In this document: one piece after another, positions 47,001 to 60,800 of the stretch | Layout: each line of letters starts with the position of its first letter | How positions within the stretch are numbered: position 1 is the stretch's first letter | Notes under the pieces: generated by a model | What the model was told of the DNA's origin: nothing | The model's input: the letters and a program-made list of their open reading frames with translations, nothing else | Database searches by the model: none | Source of the DNA: Theodoxus fluviatilis | Taxonomy: Eukaryota > Mollusca > Gastropoda > Cycloneritida > Neritidae | Assembly (NCBI GenBank): GCA_034096865.1 | Contig: JAWQFJ010000573.1 | Span: 37,388-101,387 of the forward strand | Direction: 5' to 3' | DNA: 64,000 nt | Program-made: the position numbers and the translations under genes

Positions 47001-48106
47001 ATGTATTCTACTGTAGAAACCTGGCTCTGAAATTTACCTTCCCTACAGGTGTATGTATTCTACTGTAGAAACATGGCTCTCAAATTTACCTTCCCTACAG
47101 ATGTATGTATTCAACTGTAGAAACATGGCTCTCAAATTTACCTTCCCTACAGGTGTATGTATTCTACTGTAGAAACATGGCTCTCAAATTTACCTTCCCT
47201 ACAGGTGTATGTATTCTACTGTAGAAACCTGGCTCTCAAATTTACCTTCCCTACAGATGTATGTATTCAACTGTAGAAACATGGCTCTCAAATTTACCTT
47301 CCCTACAGATGTATGTATTCAACTGTAGAAACATGGCTCTCAAATTTACCTTCCCTACAGATGTATGTATTCTACTGTAGAAACATGGCTCTCAAAGCAA
47401 AGACCTACAAAATGGCAGATGAATTATAGTTTATACCTAATCTACTTTGGGAAATCTCACTTGTTCCATTTACAGACCTATTTGTGTATTGTTAGTCTTG
47501 AAAGGAAATACAGATTCAATTCAATAAACAAACCAACATTCAATGCATGAAATCAACAAAACCACAAAATTAACCCAGCTTAATGCATGCAAGTAGAAAG
47601 AACACCAAAACTTGCAAATGTGTCAACTTTGGCAGCTTCAACCTTTGAAATTTAATTTATCACTCAAAAAAGAAAAGAAAAGAAAAAGGTTTTAGGCACA
47701 CCACAGGTCAAAGTAAAAAGATGCAACAAAGATGAGTGTCCAAAGTCAACAACGACCAATACAACGTAGTTTTATAACTTGACATTAACAGCTTACTAAG
47801 TTGTGAGCCACTGTTGCTCAAAGGTTCACCTACCATCATCTTCTCGTAGCTGTAGGACACTGCTTGCTGTACTTGTGGTAAATAATTCTTCACCTACAGC
47901 ATTTTCAAATGTCTCTGTAGCACATGTTACACATTTGAATGGAACTTTCATGAAAAATTACATGTACACTTACTTGATAACCATCAAATCTACCACTTCA
48001 TTCTGACCAGCCATCCTTTCCAAATGATGTGAATAACAAATATAAGTATGATTTTGTTACTGTTCTTAAATTTTCACAAACTCAGGCCTATTATTAAAAC
48101 CCTGCC

Positions 48107-48174
<68 letters not shown>

Positions 48175-50727
48175 ATAAGAAAAATTGTGAATGCAAAACC
48201 AATGCAGAAAATGCTGTACTGTAGTCACTTAGTAGCGGGAATTAAGGTGCAATTCTCCATAGGAAGATTTTGTATTACCATTGCTTGGCAATGTGGTCAA
48301 CTTGCATCCCGTCATTTGATCTTGGAGGAGAATGGAGATTCTAAAGCAGAGCAGGAACCCTGCATGGGTCAGACAGAAAAGCTTTGCACCCAAGGCAAGG
48401 ACAGTACCCATCATCAGCTTCATGTGCACACTTGTTTTCATGCTTGCCAGTTATAGGGGAAAGATGGACATCAATCAATGGTCCAACAACCTGGGAGTAA
48501 CCTGCCTGGCAATCTCATTCTCCAATTTGGGTGAAAACCGTTGCATGAAACTGCATTCTTCTACTTCAGAGGCGTCCACACCATCAACATGTAGTTAGAG
48601 GATGATGAATACGAGGTGAAATTATTGAGGAGGAGGAAAAGTGACTCACCTGAAGAAATTCTACAACATTCAGCCTGCTCCTCATGACACTGGCCACAGT
48701 CTGGCTGAAGCTGGAACCAGCACTGCCTGACAGCATGCTTGCCATCAAGGATCTGTCCACAGAGAAATAGAGCAGCTGGTGTGGTTGCCAACAGCAGCAC
48801 CAGGAGGAGGAGGGAGGAGGGAAGAGGGAAGAAGGGGGAGGGGGAGGAGGGAGGGAGGAGGGGGGGAGGGAGGAGGGAGGGAGGAGGAGAAGGGGGGAGG
48901 AGGAGGAGGAGGAGGAGGAGGAGGAGGAGGAGGAGGAGGAGGAGGAGGAGGAGGAGGAGGAGGAGGAGGAGGAGGAGGAGGAGGAGGAGGAGGAGGAGGA
49001 GGAGGAGGAAAATTAAACAGCAAACTTGGCAAATTGGAGGAACACTTCTAGCCAGTCAAGCAAGTACCCAACCAGCTGTTGGAAGACAGCCAGGCCAGTC
49101 AAGCAAGTACACAACCAGCTGTTGGAAGACAGCCAGGCCAGTCAAGCAAGTACACAACCAGCTGTTGGAAGACAGCCAGGCCAAGCAAGCAAGTACACAT
49201 CCAGCTGTTGGAAGACACTCAAGCCAAGCAACTACACAACACACCCAGCTGTTAGAAGACAGTCCAGCCAAGTAGGCAAAGACAGAATTAGCCATTACAA
49301 GATAGGTGCATAATGTCGCATAGTAACATTTCTGTCCTCCCCTCTAACAGCCTGTCCTGTACAGCCCCTCTCTGGTCATCAAAGTAGTGGTCAGCTCTCC
49401 GACTCCCCCACTCAAACAATGGCAGTGAGACAGGACAGAAATGCAAGAGAGAGACCAACTGGGGTTGAACTGAGAGCTGGGTTAGCAACAGCTGTGGTTT
49501 TATAAATTTATACAGCAACATATCATCTACGTATGGGTTTCAGACTGCTTTGCATTTCCCCCCTGATCACTGGGCAGCGAGTACAAGATGGCATTTCCCC
49601 CCTGATCACTGGGCAGCAAGTACAAGATGGCATTTCCCCCCTGATCACTGGGCAGCAAGTACAAGATGGCATTTCCCCCCTGATCACTGGGCAGCGAGTA
49701 CAAGATGGCATTTCCCCCCTGATCACTGGGCAGCGAGTACAAGATGGCATTTCCCCCCTGATCACTGGGCAGCGAGTACAAGATGGCATTTCCCCCCTGA
49801 TCACTGGGCAGCGAGTACAAGATGGCCTTTTCCCCCTGATCACTGGGCAGCGAGTACAAGATGGCATTTCCCCCCTGATCACTGGGCAGCGAGTACAAGA
49901 TGGCATTTCCCCCTGATCACTGGGCAGCGAGTACAAGATGGCATTTCCCCCCTGATCACTGGGCAGCAAGTACAAGATGGCATTTCCCCCTGATCACTGG
50001 GCAGCAAGTACAAGATGGCATTTCCCCCCTGATCACTGGGCAGCGAGTACAAGATGGCATTTCCCCCCTGATCACTGGGCAGCAAGTACAAGATGGCATT
50101 TCCCCCCTGATCACTGGGCAGCGAGTACAAGATGGCATTTCCCCCCTGATCACTGGGCAGCGAGTACAAGATGGCATTTCCCCCCTGATCACTGGGCAGC
50201 AAGTACAAGATGGCATTTCCCCCCTGATCACTGGGCAGCAAGTACAAGATGGCATTTCCCCCCTGATCACTGGGCAGCGAGTACAAGATGGCATTTCCCC
50301 CTGATCACTGGGCAGCAAGTACAAGATGGCATTTCCCCCCTGATCACTGGGCAGCGAGTACAAGATGGCATTTCCCCCCTGATCACTGGGCAGCAAGTAC
50401 AAGATGGCCTTTTCCCCCTGATCACTGGGCAGCGAGTACAAGATGGCAGGAATGAGTGGAGATGGGTGGAATAAGTCATTGTGAGTTTAGAGGGCAAGCT
50501 GACAAGCACACTACACAGAGGCAAACACACTGACCTTGCTTCCTGCAGGCTTTTTTGCTGCTGGACAGTGATGATCCGGTACATGCGCAGCTCACATAGA
50601 AACAAAGACAGAGTGTCCATCCTGGAAGCATGAAAAGATTGACTTCAATTGTTTACATTGATTGGTGGGCTGGCTGGCTGGCTGGTTGTTGGTCAATTAG
50701 TTATGGATGAATGGATAGAAGAATGGA

Positions 50728-50801
<74 letters not shown>

Positions 50802-52246
50802 ACAATTTTAAAATCATTATTGAGAAGGATCTAGAAAAGCAAGAAAAACAGACAAAAAGGGAGAGAAAAAAGGAGAGGGAATGGGAGAAGGAAGAGCAAG
50901 ACAGACTACTCCGCAGTGTCCTTACTCAGGAGGTGCACTTGTCTCTTCAAAGAGAGTGCTGTTGAGAGTCGTGATCCCTCGAAGAGCTTCTTCCACGAAG
51001 ACTGACAAGTCCTTCACAGAGTAGTCCTCTCTGATCATCTTCAGGACTTGGGGCATCTGCAATCACGAAACAGAAACATCCTGAGGTGGACTGACCCACA
51101 TTTTCACTGTGCCCACCACTGTAACAGCAATTCCCATGGCAAACTAGCTGTCAGCTAACCCCCAGCTGTTCTGCCTCATGTTTCCCTCCATCCACCCGTC
51201 CACCCATCATTCCCTCCATCCAACCCACACCCACCCACACACCCATTCATTCATCCACCTAGCTAGCCATTGATCCATCCACCCACCCATAAACCTATCC
51301 ATCCACCCACTCATCTACCCACCCACCCATCCATCCATGCACCTGTTCATGAATCCATCCAACCATTCATATACCCACTCATTAATTCATGCATTCATCC
51401 AACTGTCCATCGATCTATCCATCCAACTGTACACCCATCCAGCCACCTACCCACCCACTCATCCATCCCTCCCTCTGCTCACCCATCCACCCCACCATCC
51501 ATCTGTCCATCCACCTACCCACCCATTCACCAATCCATCCAAACACCAATCAATATATCCACCCACCCACCCATCTTTCCATCCATCCAACCCATTCATC
51601 CACCCTCCCACCAACCAACCCACCAATCCCTCCACCCATCTTTCCATCCACCCACACATCCATCCATCCATCCACCAGTCCATCCATCCACCCACCCATC
51701 TTTCCATCCATCCACCCACCCACACATCCATCCATCCATCCACCCACCCACCCATCTTTCCATCCATCCATCCACCCATCTATCCATCCACCCACACATC
51801 CATCCATCCACCAGTCCATCCATCCTGGCACCTGCAGAGTTGGGGGGCTTGCACACAGCTTACCACAAGGAACGAGAAAGCCGCCCACTCCACCCTCCTG
51901 TCCGGGGAGTGGTGCGAGTGTTGCAGCCCCTCAAAGCAGGCACGCAGCAGCTCTCTCACCAAGTCCGCCCACGTCATCATCTGCAACGATCAATGACCAT
52001 GGCAATGTCAATGGCAGCGGCAATGACAACAAGGATGATGCCTACAATGATGATTATAATAATGATGATGATAACGATGATAGTAGATGATAATGTACTA
52101 TGATGGTGATAATAACAACAACGATGATGATGATGATGATAGATAGATAGATGATGATAGATGATAATGGAAAAAGATCTTGATGACAATGTGGATGATG
52201 ATGTATGAAGATGACAATGAACAATGATGATGTTTGAAGATGGTGG

Positions 52247-52307
<61 letters not shown>

Positions 52308-52451
52308 ATCCGGCAACAATGGCAGCACAACTATGTCAACAATGATCATGTGTGGGCAAACAAATGTATGCATGCGTGTGTGATTGTGTGTGTGTGTGTG
52401 ATTGTGTGTGTGTGTGTGTGTGATTGTGTATGATTGTGCATATGTATTTGT

Positions 52452-52540
<89 letters not shown>

Positions 52541-54815
52541 TGTCTGTTTATTGCAGTCCATCCAAAGACTTTTCTAAATTAAGCAAACATGTGATCACAT
52601 CATAGTGGCTCTGCATGAGCAATACATTCAGGACAATTAGTTCAACTACACAAATTCTAGAGCAAACTCACCATTTGCTGGCAGCTAAAACTACATTAGC
52701 AAGGAGTGGTGTTAGGCAGAGTGGGACATTTTATCCCTCCAGGTTTACTGGAGGTCCTACAGACTTTATCTGTCTGTCTGTCTGTCTGTCCCGACTTCAC
52801 GGCTTATATCTCAAAAACTACTGGACGGATTTCCTTGACATTTTGCACACTAACTGGAAGTTAGGTCCGATTGAATGTATCAAATTTTCAGAATCGAGGC
52901 TTGAAGAGAAAGTGGTTTTTTAAGGTCGTACACTCCAGAGCGCCTCCCCAAATACTCGATTCATGGAATGGCCAATCTGTGACGTCATCAACAACGTGAC
53001 GTCATTTGCGAGTAGAGTTTTGATGATAATGGATTTTGAGAACATTGGTGAAAGGATAAAGAAGGATTTTTTACGATGCAAGTAGTCAATTGATGGAATG
53101 GCGACCCACTCTACAGCCACGCCCCTTTTCTCGCTGTATCTCGCGTGGTTATAGTTGCTGGCGCCAAAATGGCTTCCGAATGAACGCCGACTAACTCGTT
53201 GCATTGTATTCCGGACATCATTTGTGTCTCATTTTTGCCAGACAGTGAGAAGATTTCTCAGACTGTGATAGACAGGGGTATGAATAAATACTATTCATGT
53301 TATTTAGACGAAATTAAGATCTATTAGCAAGCGGATTAAACGGTGGAGGTGACAGCTCGGTGCTTCAGTCGTTCAGATCAATGCGCCGCACATATTTCCA
53401 TCTTGACGCTGCTAAGCAGAAGATCAACCAACCATCCTCATTGCTCGTGCAAGGCTGGGTAAGTGTTGTTGTTGTTTTTTAATCATTTATCTGTTACGTG
53501 TTTGATGGAGTAACCGAAGCTCGCATTCCAAAATTGTAGAACCTACTCTTGAAGTGTTGTGTGTGGAGCCAAAAAGCTTGCGCAACTGTCCTTTGCACTG
53601 ACTGTCCTATGCACGGACTGTCCTTTGCACTGACCGTCCTTTGCATTAACTGTCCTTCACACTGACTGTTCTATGCACTGACTGTCCGATGCACTGACTG
53701 TCCTATGCACTTTCACACTGACCAGTGCACAGAATGACCGGTGCGTGTCCGAAGCACTGGTGAGCGCGACAAAAACTTTGAGCGGACTGCTAGATCTTTA
53801 CCCACTGTAGAAAGCGCACTTCCCCTCCTCTCCTTCGTGACAATCTCCTTGTCAGTGCATAGAACAGTCAGTGTGAAGGACAGTTAATGCAAAGGACGGT
53901 CAGTGCAAAGGACAGTCCGTGCATAGGACAGTCAGTGCAAAGGACAGTTGTGCAAGCTTTTTGGATCCACACACACTTCAACAGTAGCTTAGGTTACTCC
54001 ATCAAACACGTAACAGATAAATGATTATTAAAAAAATCACTTACCCAGCCTTGCACGAGCAATGAGCAATGCATGACCAGGTTCGATTCTGCGCTGAAAT
54101 TTTTTTTCCTCTTTTTTTGAGAGGTTGTGGGTTCGAACCCAACCTGGTTTTTTGTGTTTTTGTGTGTGGGTGTTTTCCCCCCCTCTTTTCTTGAGAGGTT
54201 GGGGGTTCGAATCCGATCTTTAAAAAAATATATATATATATGCCCAAACCTGGAGGTTCAGCGCCAGCGGTTTTTATATTGCTATATTTACATATTGTTT
54301 CTATGCTTGCAGGTCTATGAGAACAAACATGAGGTCTTCATTCTTACCAGGTGTGATCTGAGGACATTGAGCTGGTGCAGGAAGCTCCGGTGGTCCCTCT
54401 TGGCCTGCGGGTGTATCGCCATGGCAACCAGGCCCTGCACAAGACAGCTGGCCGTGTTGGAACTTTCCTTCCTTGTCTGGCATTCCAGCCTCTGCTGGGG
54501 ACTTTCCAGTCTGCAGCAGGCAAACAGTGGACTCTTGTAGCAACATGCTGTAGTCAAACAGCAGCCTTTTGTAGATATTAACAGACTGTAGTCAAACAGT
54601 ATTCTTATTTCACTCTCACTGCAACAGATCTTAGTCAAACAGCGGTGTTATTGCACTCGCATACTAATGAACAAACCATGTTCAAACACTGCAGCAGCAA
54701 TCTTTTCTCATTCTTGTAGCTAATGGGCATTTTCTCAGACTTTCCCCTCTCAGATCACTGAGGGAGTCTGTCTGGTCCAGGGAGGTGGGCAGTGGTGGCA
54801 GTGGTGGTGGTGGTG

Positions 54816-54847
<32 letters not shown>

Positions 54848-57800
54848 TCCACACCTTACGATGGTTCCCAGACTGCCTAGAGACAAGGTCAATGCCAGCA
54901 CCAACATGGGGAAGATTACAGGATGTGTGTGTATGTGTGTGTCTACAAAGATAACTTTGTACATCAAGAATGGGCCACATGAGAAGAAAAAAAAGTGCTG
55001 CATTGATAGAACCTTGAAGCACTGGCTTATTTCACATCCTTAATTTAGCTATCCCATGACTGGTGTCTGGTTTGGAAGAATGGCCGTGATTGTCTCATTT
55101 TCTGGAATAAAATATTGTGAATTGATATGGGTTGATGGCCTGAACAGTAGAATTTTTTGTTTCATTTCTCCCTTTTGTTGTCAACTTATCCATCATATCC
55201 CTTTGTCAACTCGTGATTCAACCTCATTTGCATCCTTTTTCAAATTCTTGTCATTGACTTCTCCATCAACACCACTCCATCATCAAAATTCCATCATCAT
55301 TCTTGTCATTGACTTCTCCATAAGCATCACCCCATCATGAACATTCCATCATTCTTGTCACTGACTTCTCCATCAACATCACTCCATTTTCAACACTCCG
55401 TCATCATTCTTGTCACTGACTTCTCCATCAGCGTCACTCCATCATGAACATTCCTTCATCATTCTTGTCACTGACTTCTTCACCAACATCACTCCATTAT
55501 CATTTTATCATCATTCTTGTCACTGACTTCTCCATCAACACCACTCCATCAACATTCCATCATCATTCTTGTCACTGACTTCTCCATCAGCATCACTCCA
55601 TCATGAACATTCCATCATCATTCTTGTCACTGACTTCTCCATCAACACCACTCCATCAACATTCCATCATCATTCTTGTCACTGACTTCTCCATCAGCAT
55701 CACTCCATCATGAACATTCCACCATCCTTCTTGTCATTGACTTCTCCATCCACATCACACCATGAACATTCCATCATCATTCTTGTCACTGACTTCTTCA
55801 TCAGCATCACTCCATCATCAACATTTCATCATCATTCTTGTCACTGACTTCATCAACATCACTCGACCATCAACATTCTATCATCATTCTTGTCACTGAC
55901 TTCATCAACACCACTCCATCAACATTCCATCATCATTCTTGTCACTGACTTCTCCATCAACACCACTTCATCAACATTTCATCATCATTCTTGTCACTGA
56001 CTTCATCAACATCACTTGACCATCAACATTCCATCATCATTCTTGTCACTGACCTCATCAACATCACTCCATCAACATTCCATCATCATTCTTGTCACTG
56101 ACTTCTCCATCAGCATCACTCCATCATCAACATTCCATCATCATTCTTGTCACTGACTTCATCAACATCACTTGACCATCAACATTCCATCATCATTCTT
56201 GTCACTGACCTCATCAACATCACTCCATCAACATTTCATCATCATTCTTGTCACTGACTTCATCAACATCACTTGACCATCAACATTCCATCATCATTCT
56301 TGTCACTGACCTCATCAACATCACTCCATCAACATTCCATCATCATTCTTGTCACTGACTTCTCCATCAGCATCACTCCATCATCAACATTCCATCATCA
56401 TTCTTGTCACTGACTTCATCAACATCACTTGACCATCAACATTCCATCATTCTCGTCATTGGCTTTATCAACATTTTCTTCTCATTCCCATCATCTGGTA
56501 AAATGTCAAGCTTTTGTTCAATCTCAGTCCAGCCTTTACTCTCCCTGTTCTCCTTGCTGTGAGTGTCAACTTACCTCAGGCAGTCCTCCACAGAACGGGA
56601 CAGCCTTTTCAGGAGGACAGGGGGGAGTGCCCCATGGGAGGTTCTGGAAATGAGGTCAAGGCTGCCTCTGGCTTTCTGTACCAGACCTAACGAGACCTCT
56701 GCAACAACAACACGTTACACTTCAACCTCCCATGTCCACAAACACCTCCACCTGGCAAGGATTACTGTGCATGGCACAAACATCTCCACCTGGCAAGGAT
56801 TACTGTGCATGGCACAAACATCTCCACCTGGCAGGGATTACTGTGCATGGCACAAACATCTCCACCTGGCAAGGATTACTGTGCATGGCACAAACAGTTG
56901 ACAACGTTCCCTGGGCTCATTATCAAAATAGGATACAAACTGCATATATTTTACATATATTATTCAAACGCTTCCAATACCACATGGATGAGCCTTATTA
57001 GTCCAACCCAGACATATCCAAGTAGGCTTCTTGTGGAGACAATAACAGACCCCCAAGCATCACTGAGAGGCAAACAAATCCTGAACTGAAGCACTTCTAA
57101 CATAGGGCTTTGTTAATGTCTGCATGTGGAAACCATGCATGTCCTACTGGTCTACCAAAGCCAAACAAAGAAGTCAGCGCACCTGGGAGCTCAGCGTTGC
57201 CTATGAGTAGAAGTCCATGCAGGATGCCTCGTCGACCATGCATGATCTCTTCCATCAGTGACTGGGCAGTCTCCAGCACAGACAGCTGCTCCTTGTGGCA
57301 TGCCTCTGTGTCTGTCCTCTTGTCATCAGGCATCAGGCACTTCTGTCTTGTACTCGTCTGACTCTTCCTCTCCACCACAGACTGCAGCTGTGCATGCACA
57401 CACGCCAGCAGCCAGTGGAGCAACTGCAGCAGGGAGCGGCATGAAGCCAGGATGTCCCCGTCTGACTGGAAACTGGAACAAACAAGTTGCTCCAGCCATG
57501 TTGCCAGTCCCTCCATCGTCTCTGCAGTTCTTATTCATGATTCAATGCACTGATCACTCTCTTGCTTAGTTTCAGCTGGAATGCATGTGAACAATATTTG
57601 CAGTCATGGATGGGTGTCATAGATTTCATGATGTTATACCACCAGGGTCTTTCAATACCATTTTAGTGAAAATCTTTCAAGGGACCTGAAGCAAGTGGAT
57701 GCCAATTCATTGTACTCTGCATTCTCTGGAGAATTCACTGGTCTGCCATGTGGTAAGTCAAGGGTCAGAACAGCCCAGGCTTTCTATACTCTACAGCTTG

Positions 57801-60800
57801 AGTTTCCAGACTGCAGCTGCATACATGTCAATTGTCATGCTGTCTAGTCTGTACGTGTCCATCTACAGCGCCACATACCATGTCACACAGGGAATTTCAA
57901 CATCAAAGTTCAGGCTACAGTTCCATTTGTGAGGATACTAGGTCTGTGTACATCACACCTCTGGCTATGGATCCACTTGCAAATTTGACAGATATAAGAT
58001 AGATACTTTTTTTAAACATCAGACTTAGTGAGTCCAGAGCTGTCATTCAAGTATGATTCAAATAGCATCACTAGCAAAAATTGATTCCACAACTCAAGAC
58101 ATGAAACACTGTGCAAACTTCAGTTGCCTACATCACGTCAGGTAAATCAATGTATGGATTGAGTTCCAGCAACTCTCTTTCAAAGCGCTGTCAAAGGCTT
58201 TGGCTCTATGCAGCGTCTACAGCATGCAGAAATTTCAAACCTTCATGGAGTTTGGACAAAGTGAAACATCAGGAAAGTTTCATCTGTCATCTATTTATTG
58301 TTCTAGTAACTTTCCTGCATATGATACTTGATAGTCCACCGGTTGCAGCATTTGAAAGTGCAGCCATTTCGAGCTGCATCCGTGGGCAAGATGTGCAACT
58401 CACTGTGCCTCTCCCCACTCCGATGCAGAATGTGGGGGCAGTCGATACACACTGCTGTGTGACAATAACAGCCCTCAAAGCAGCTGTGAGCCAGCACTGG
58501 GTAGGAATACTCCCCAGGGAGTGGAGACGGTGCCCACACCAACTGTGAGCATCCTGACTGTCTTCCACGGTGTCTGTCATCGGGTGCCCATAATGGGCCA
58601 TCAAACGGCCCAGTTCTCAGGGGGTACAGTGTAAAATGGTTCGAGCCCAAGATGTGGATGAGAGCAACTAAATAAAACCAACATCTCTGTGTACTGCTGG
58701 GTAACCAACCATGTACTGTCTGTGTAAAGCAAGAAAGTCTCACCAGTGCGGCTTGACCATCTCGGCAGCTAGGTCAGTCAAGACCTTGATATGGTGGATG
58801 TGGCTGCAGTCAAGGTACCTGGAGATGCAGGCGAGGATGTCACTGCATGACATTTCCTGCAAAAAGAAACTAACATGGGTATGGCTGTAGTCGGTACCTG
58901 GAGATGTACATAAGGATGACATCACATGGAATGTTCACTTATGAGTTCAGCAAAAAGAAACTAACATGGGTATGGCTGTAGTCGGTAGATGTACATAAGG
59001 ATGACATCACATGGAATGTTCACTTATGAGTTCAGCAAAAAGAAACTAACATGGGTATGGCTGTAGTCGGTAGATGTACATAAGGATGACATCACATGGA
59101 ATGTTCACTTATGAGTTCAGCAAAAGAAACTAACATGGGTATGGCTGTAGTCGGTAGATGTACATAAGGATGACATCACATGGAATGTTCACTTATGAGT
59201 TCAGCAAAAAGAAACTAACATGGGTATGGCTGTAGTCGGTAGATGTACATAAGGATGACATCACATGGAATGTTCACTTATGAGTTCAGCAAAAAGAAAC
59301 TAACATGGGTATGGCTGTAGTCGGTAGATGTACATAAGGATGACATCACATGGAATGTTCAGTAAAAGAAACTAACATGCACAGACATCACTTCTTGTCA
59401 GTCATCTACATTTGAAAATGACCAGCATAGCTTTGGTTTTAACTTGTGCGATTGAACCATGGCATGAAGCATCGACTGAAAGGCATCAGTTGTGTGTCCC
59501 ATAGAGCAGACACAAAGGTAAGTCCACAGGCTCTCTCTCTGTGAGACTCAAACTGTACAATGCAATCCCACTGCCAATGTAGAGATTTTGATTACAATCA
59601 GATTGCAGGTAGAGCCTGACATTTTAATCATTTTTGTAAATAACAAAGCTTTGTAGACACCTTGGATATATATGCCTTAATGTTGTGAGAATGGGGCAAT
59701 ACAAGTACACACACACAGATGTACAAAGGAGGAAGGATTGGGTTTTATGGCCTTATCCCTATATCGGCCTGTGTAGGCTGTGTGAGGCCATTCATCACAA
59801 AATCAATTAAACTAATTAGAGAAAATGCAAGTCAGTCACAATTTCCCTAGTTATTTGTCTCATATGAATCGTGTGTACACACATCCATGCATGCACAGAA
59901 GCATACGTACACACTGTGGTGGCACTTTTGTTTGCACATGCACAGCTGCAGAAAATAACGTTTTTACATTTTTTTTCCAAAAGTCTAAATGTTCATATTA
60001 ATACATGTATTGGTCTAAATTTTCTCTTGAAAGAGACTTCTTGTAAATATTCTGTGACAATAATTTTTATTTTTCAAACTTATGTCAAATCCAGTCTTAA
60101 ATATCATGGGTAGATTTCATGATAGTAAGTAATACTAATAGTATGCTCTTTTCATTCAAATGTTGTTGCATGTACTTTGTAAATTGATGTTCAGAAAAAA
60201 TGGAATGAAAAATACAAACTACCAATTTGCAAGTGTGCCACAATGAATCAGAGAGCATACTGTAAATGTCCTACAGCTGTGCTGATCACGGCTGCTGTGC
60301 AGATAATGACTGATGTGCAGATCACGACTGATGTGCAGATCACGACTAATGTGCACATAACGACTGATGTGCAGATAACTGATGTGCAGATAACGACTGC
60401 TGTGTAGATAGTGCCACAACATGCACACAAATACATTACAAGGCCAATTACTTGTGTGCCAATAATGTGGGGTTTCATGTGTCTTTGCATCTGACAGGTA
60501 GCTGCAAAACAAATTTATCTTCAAACTCAAACACCGACAACTTCAAGTAAGCAGAATGAATGATCTAGCACACGGCCTTGAGGTATTCCCAGTTTCTGAA
60601 GTAACTTCAAACTGCTGCTTGAATTCCTGTATCAGTATACATACTCCTTCATTTCCACCATCTTTCATTGCTCACTCAAGCGTGGATTCAACACCTATAT
60701 ATACAAATACTGCTAACAGCTCAATACAAGTGACATGGCTGTACATTAAGAGCTGCAGGTTAGTTTCCAATTTCCATTCATCAATAACAAATAAAGGAAT

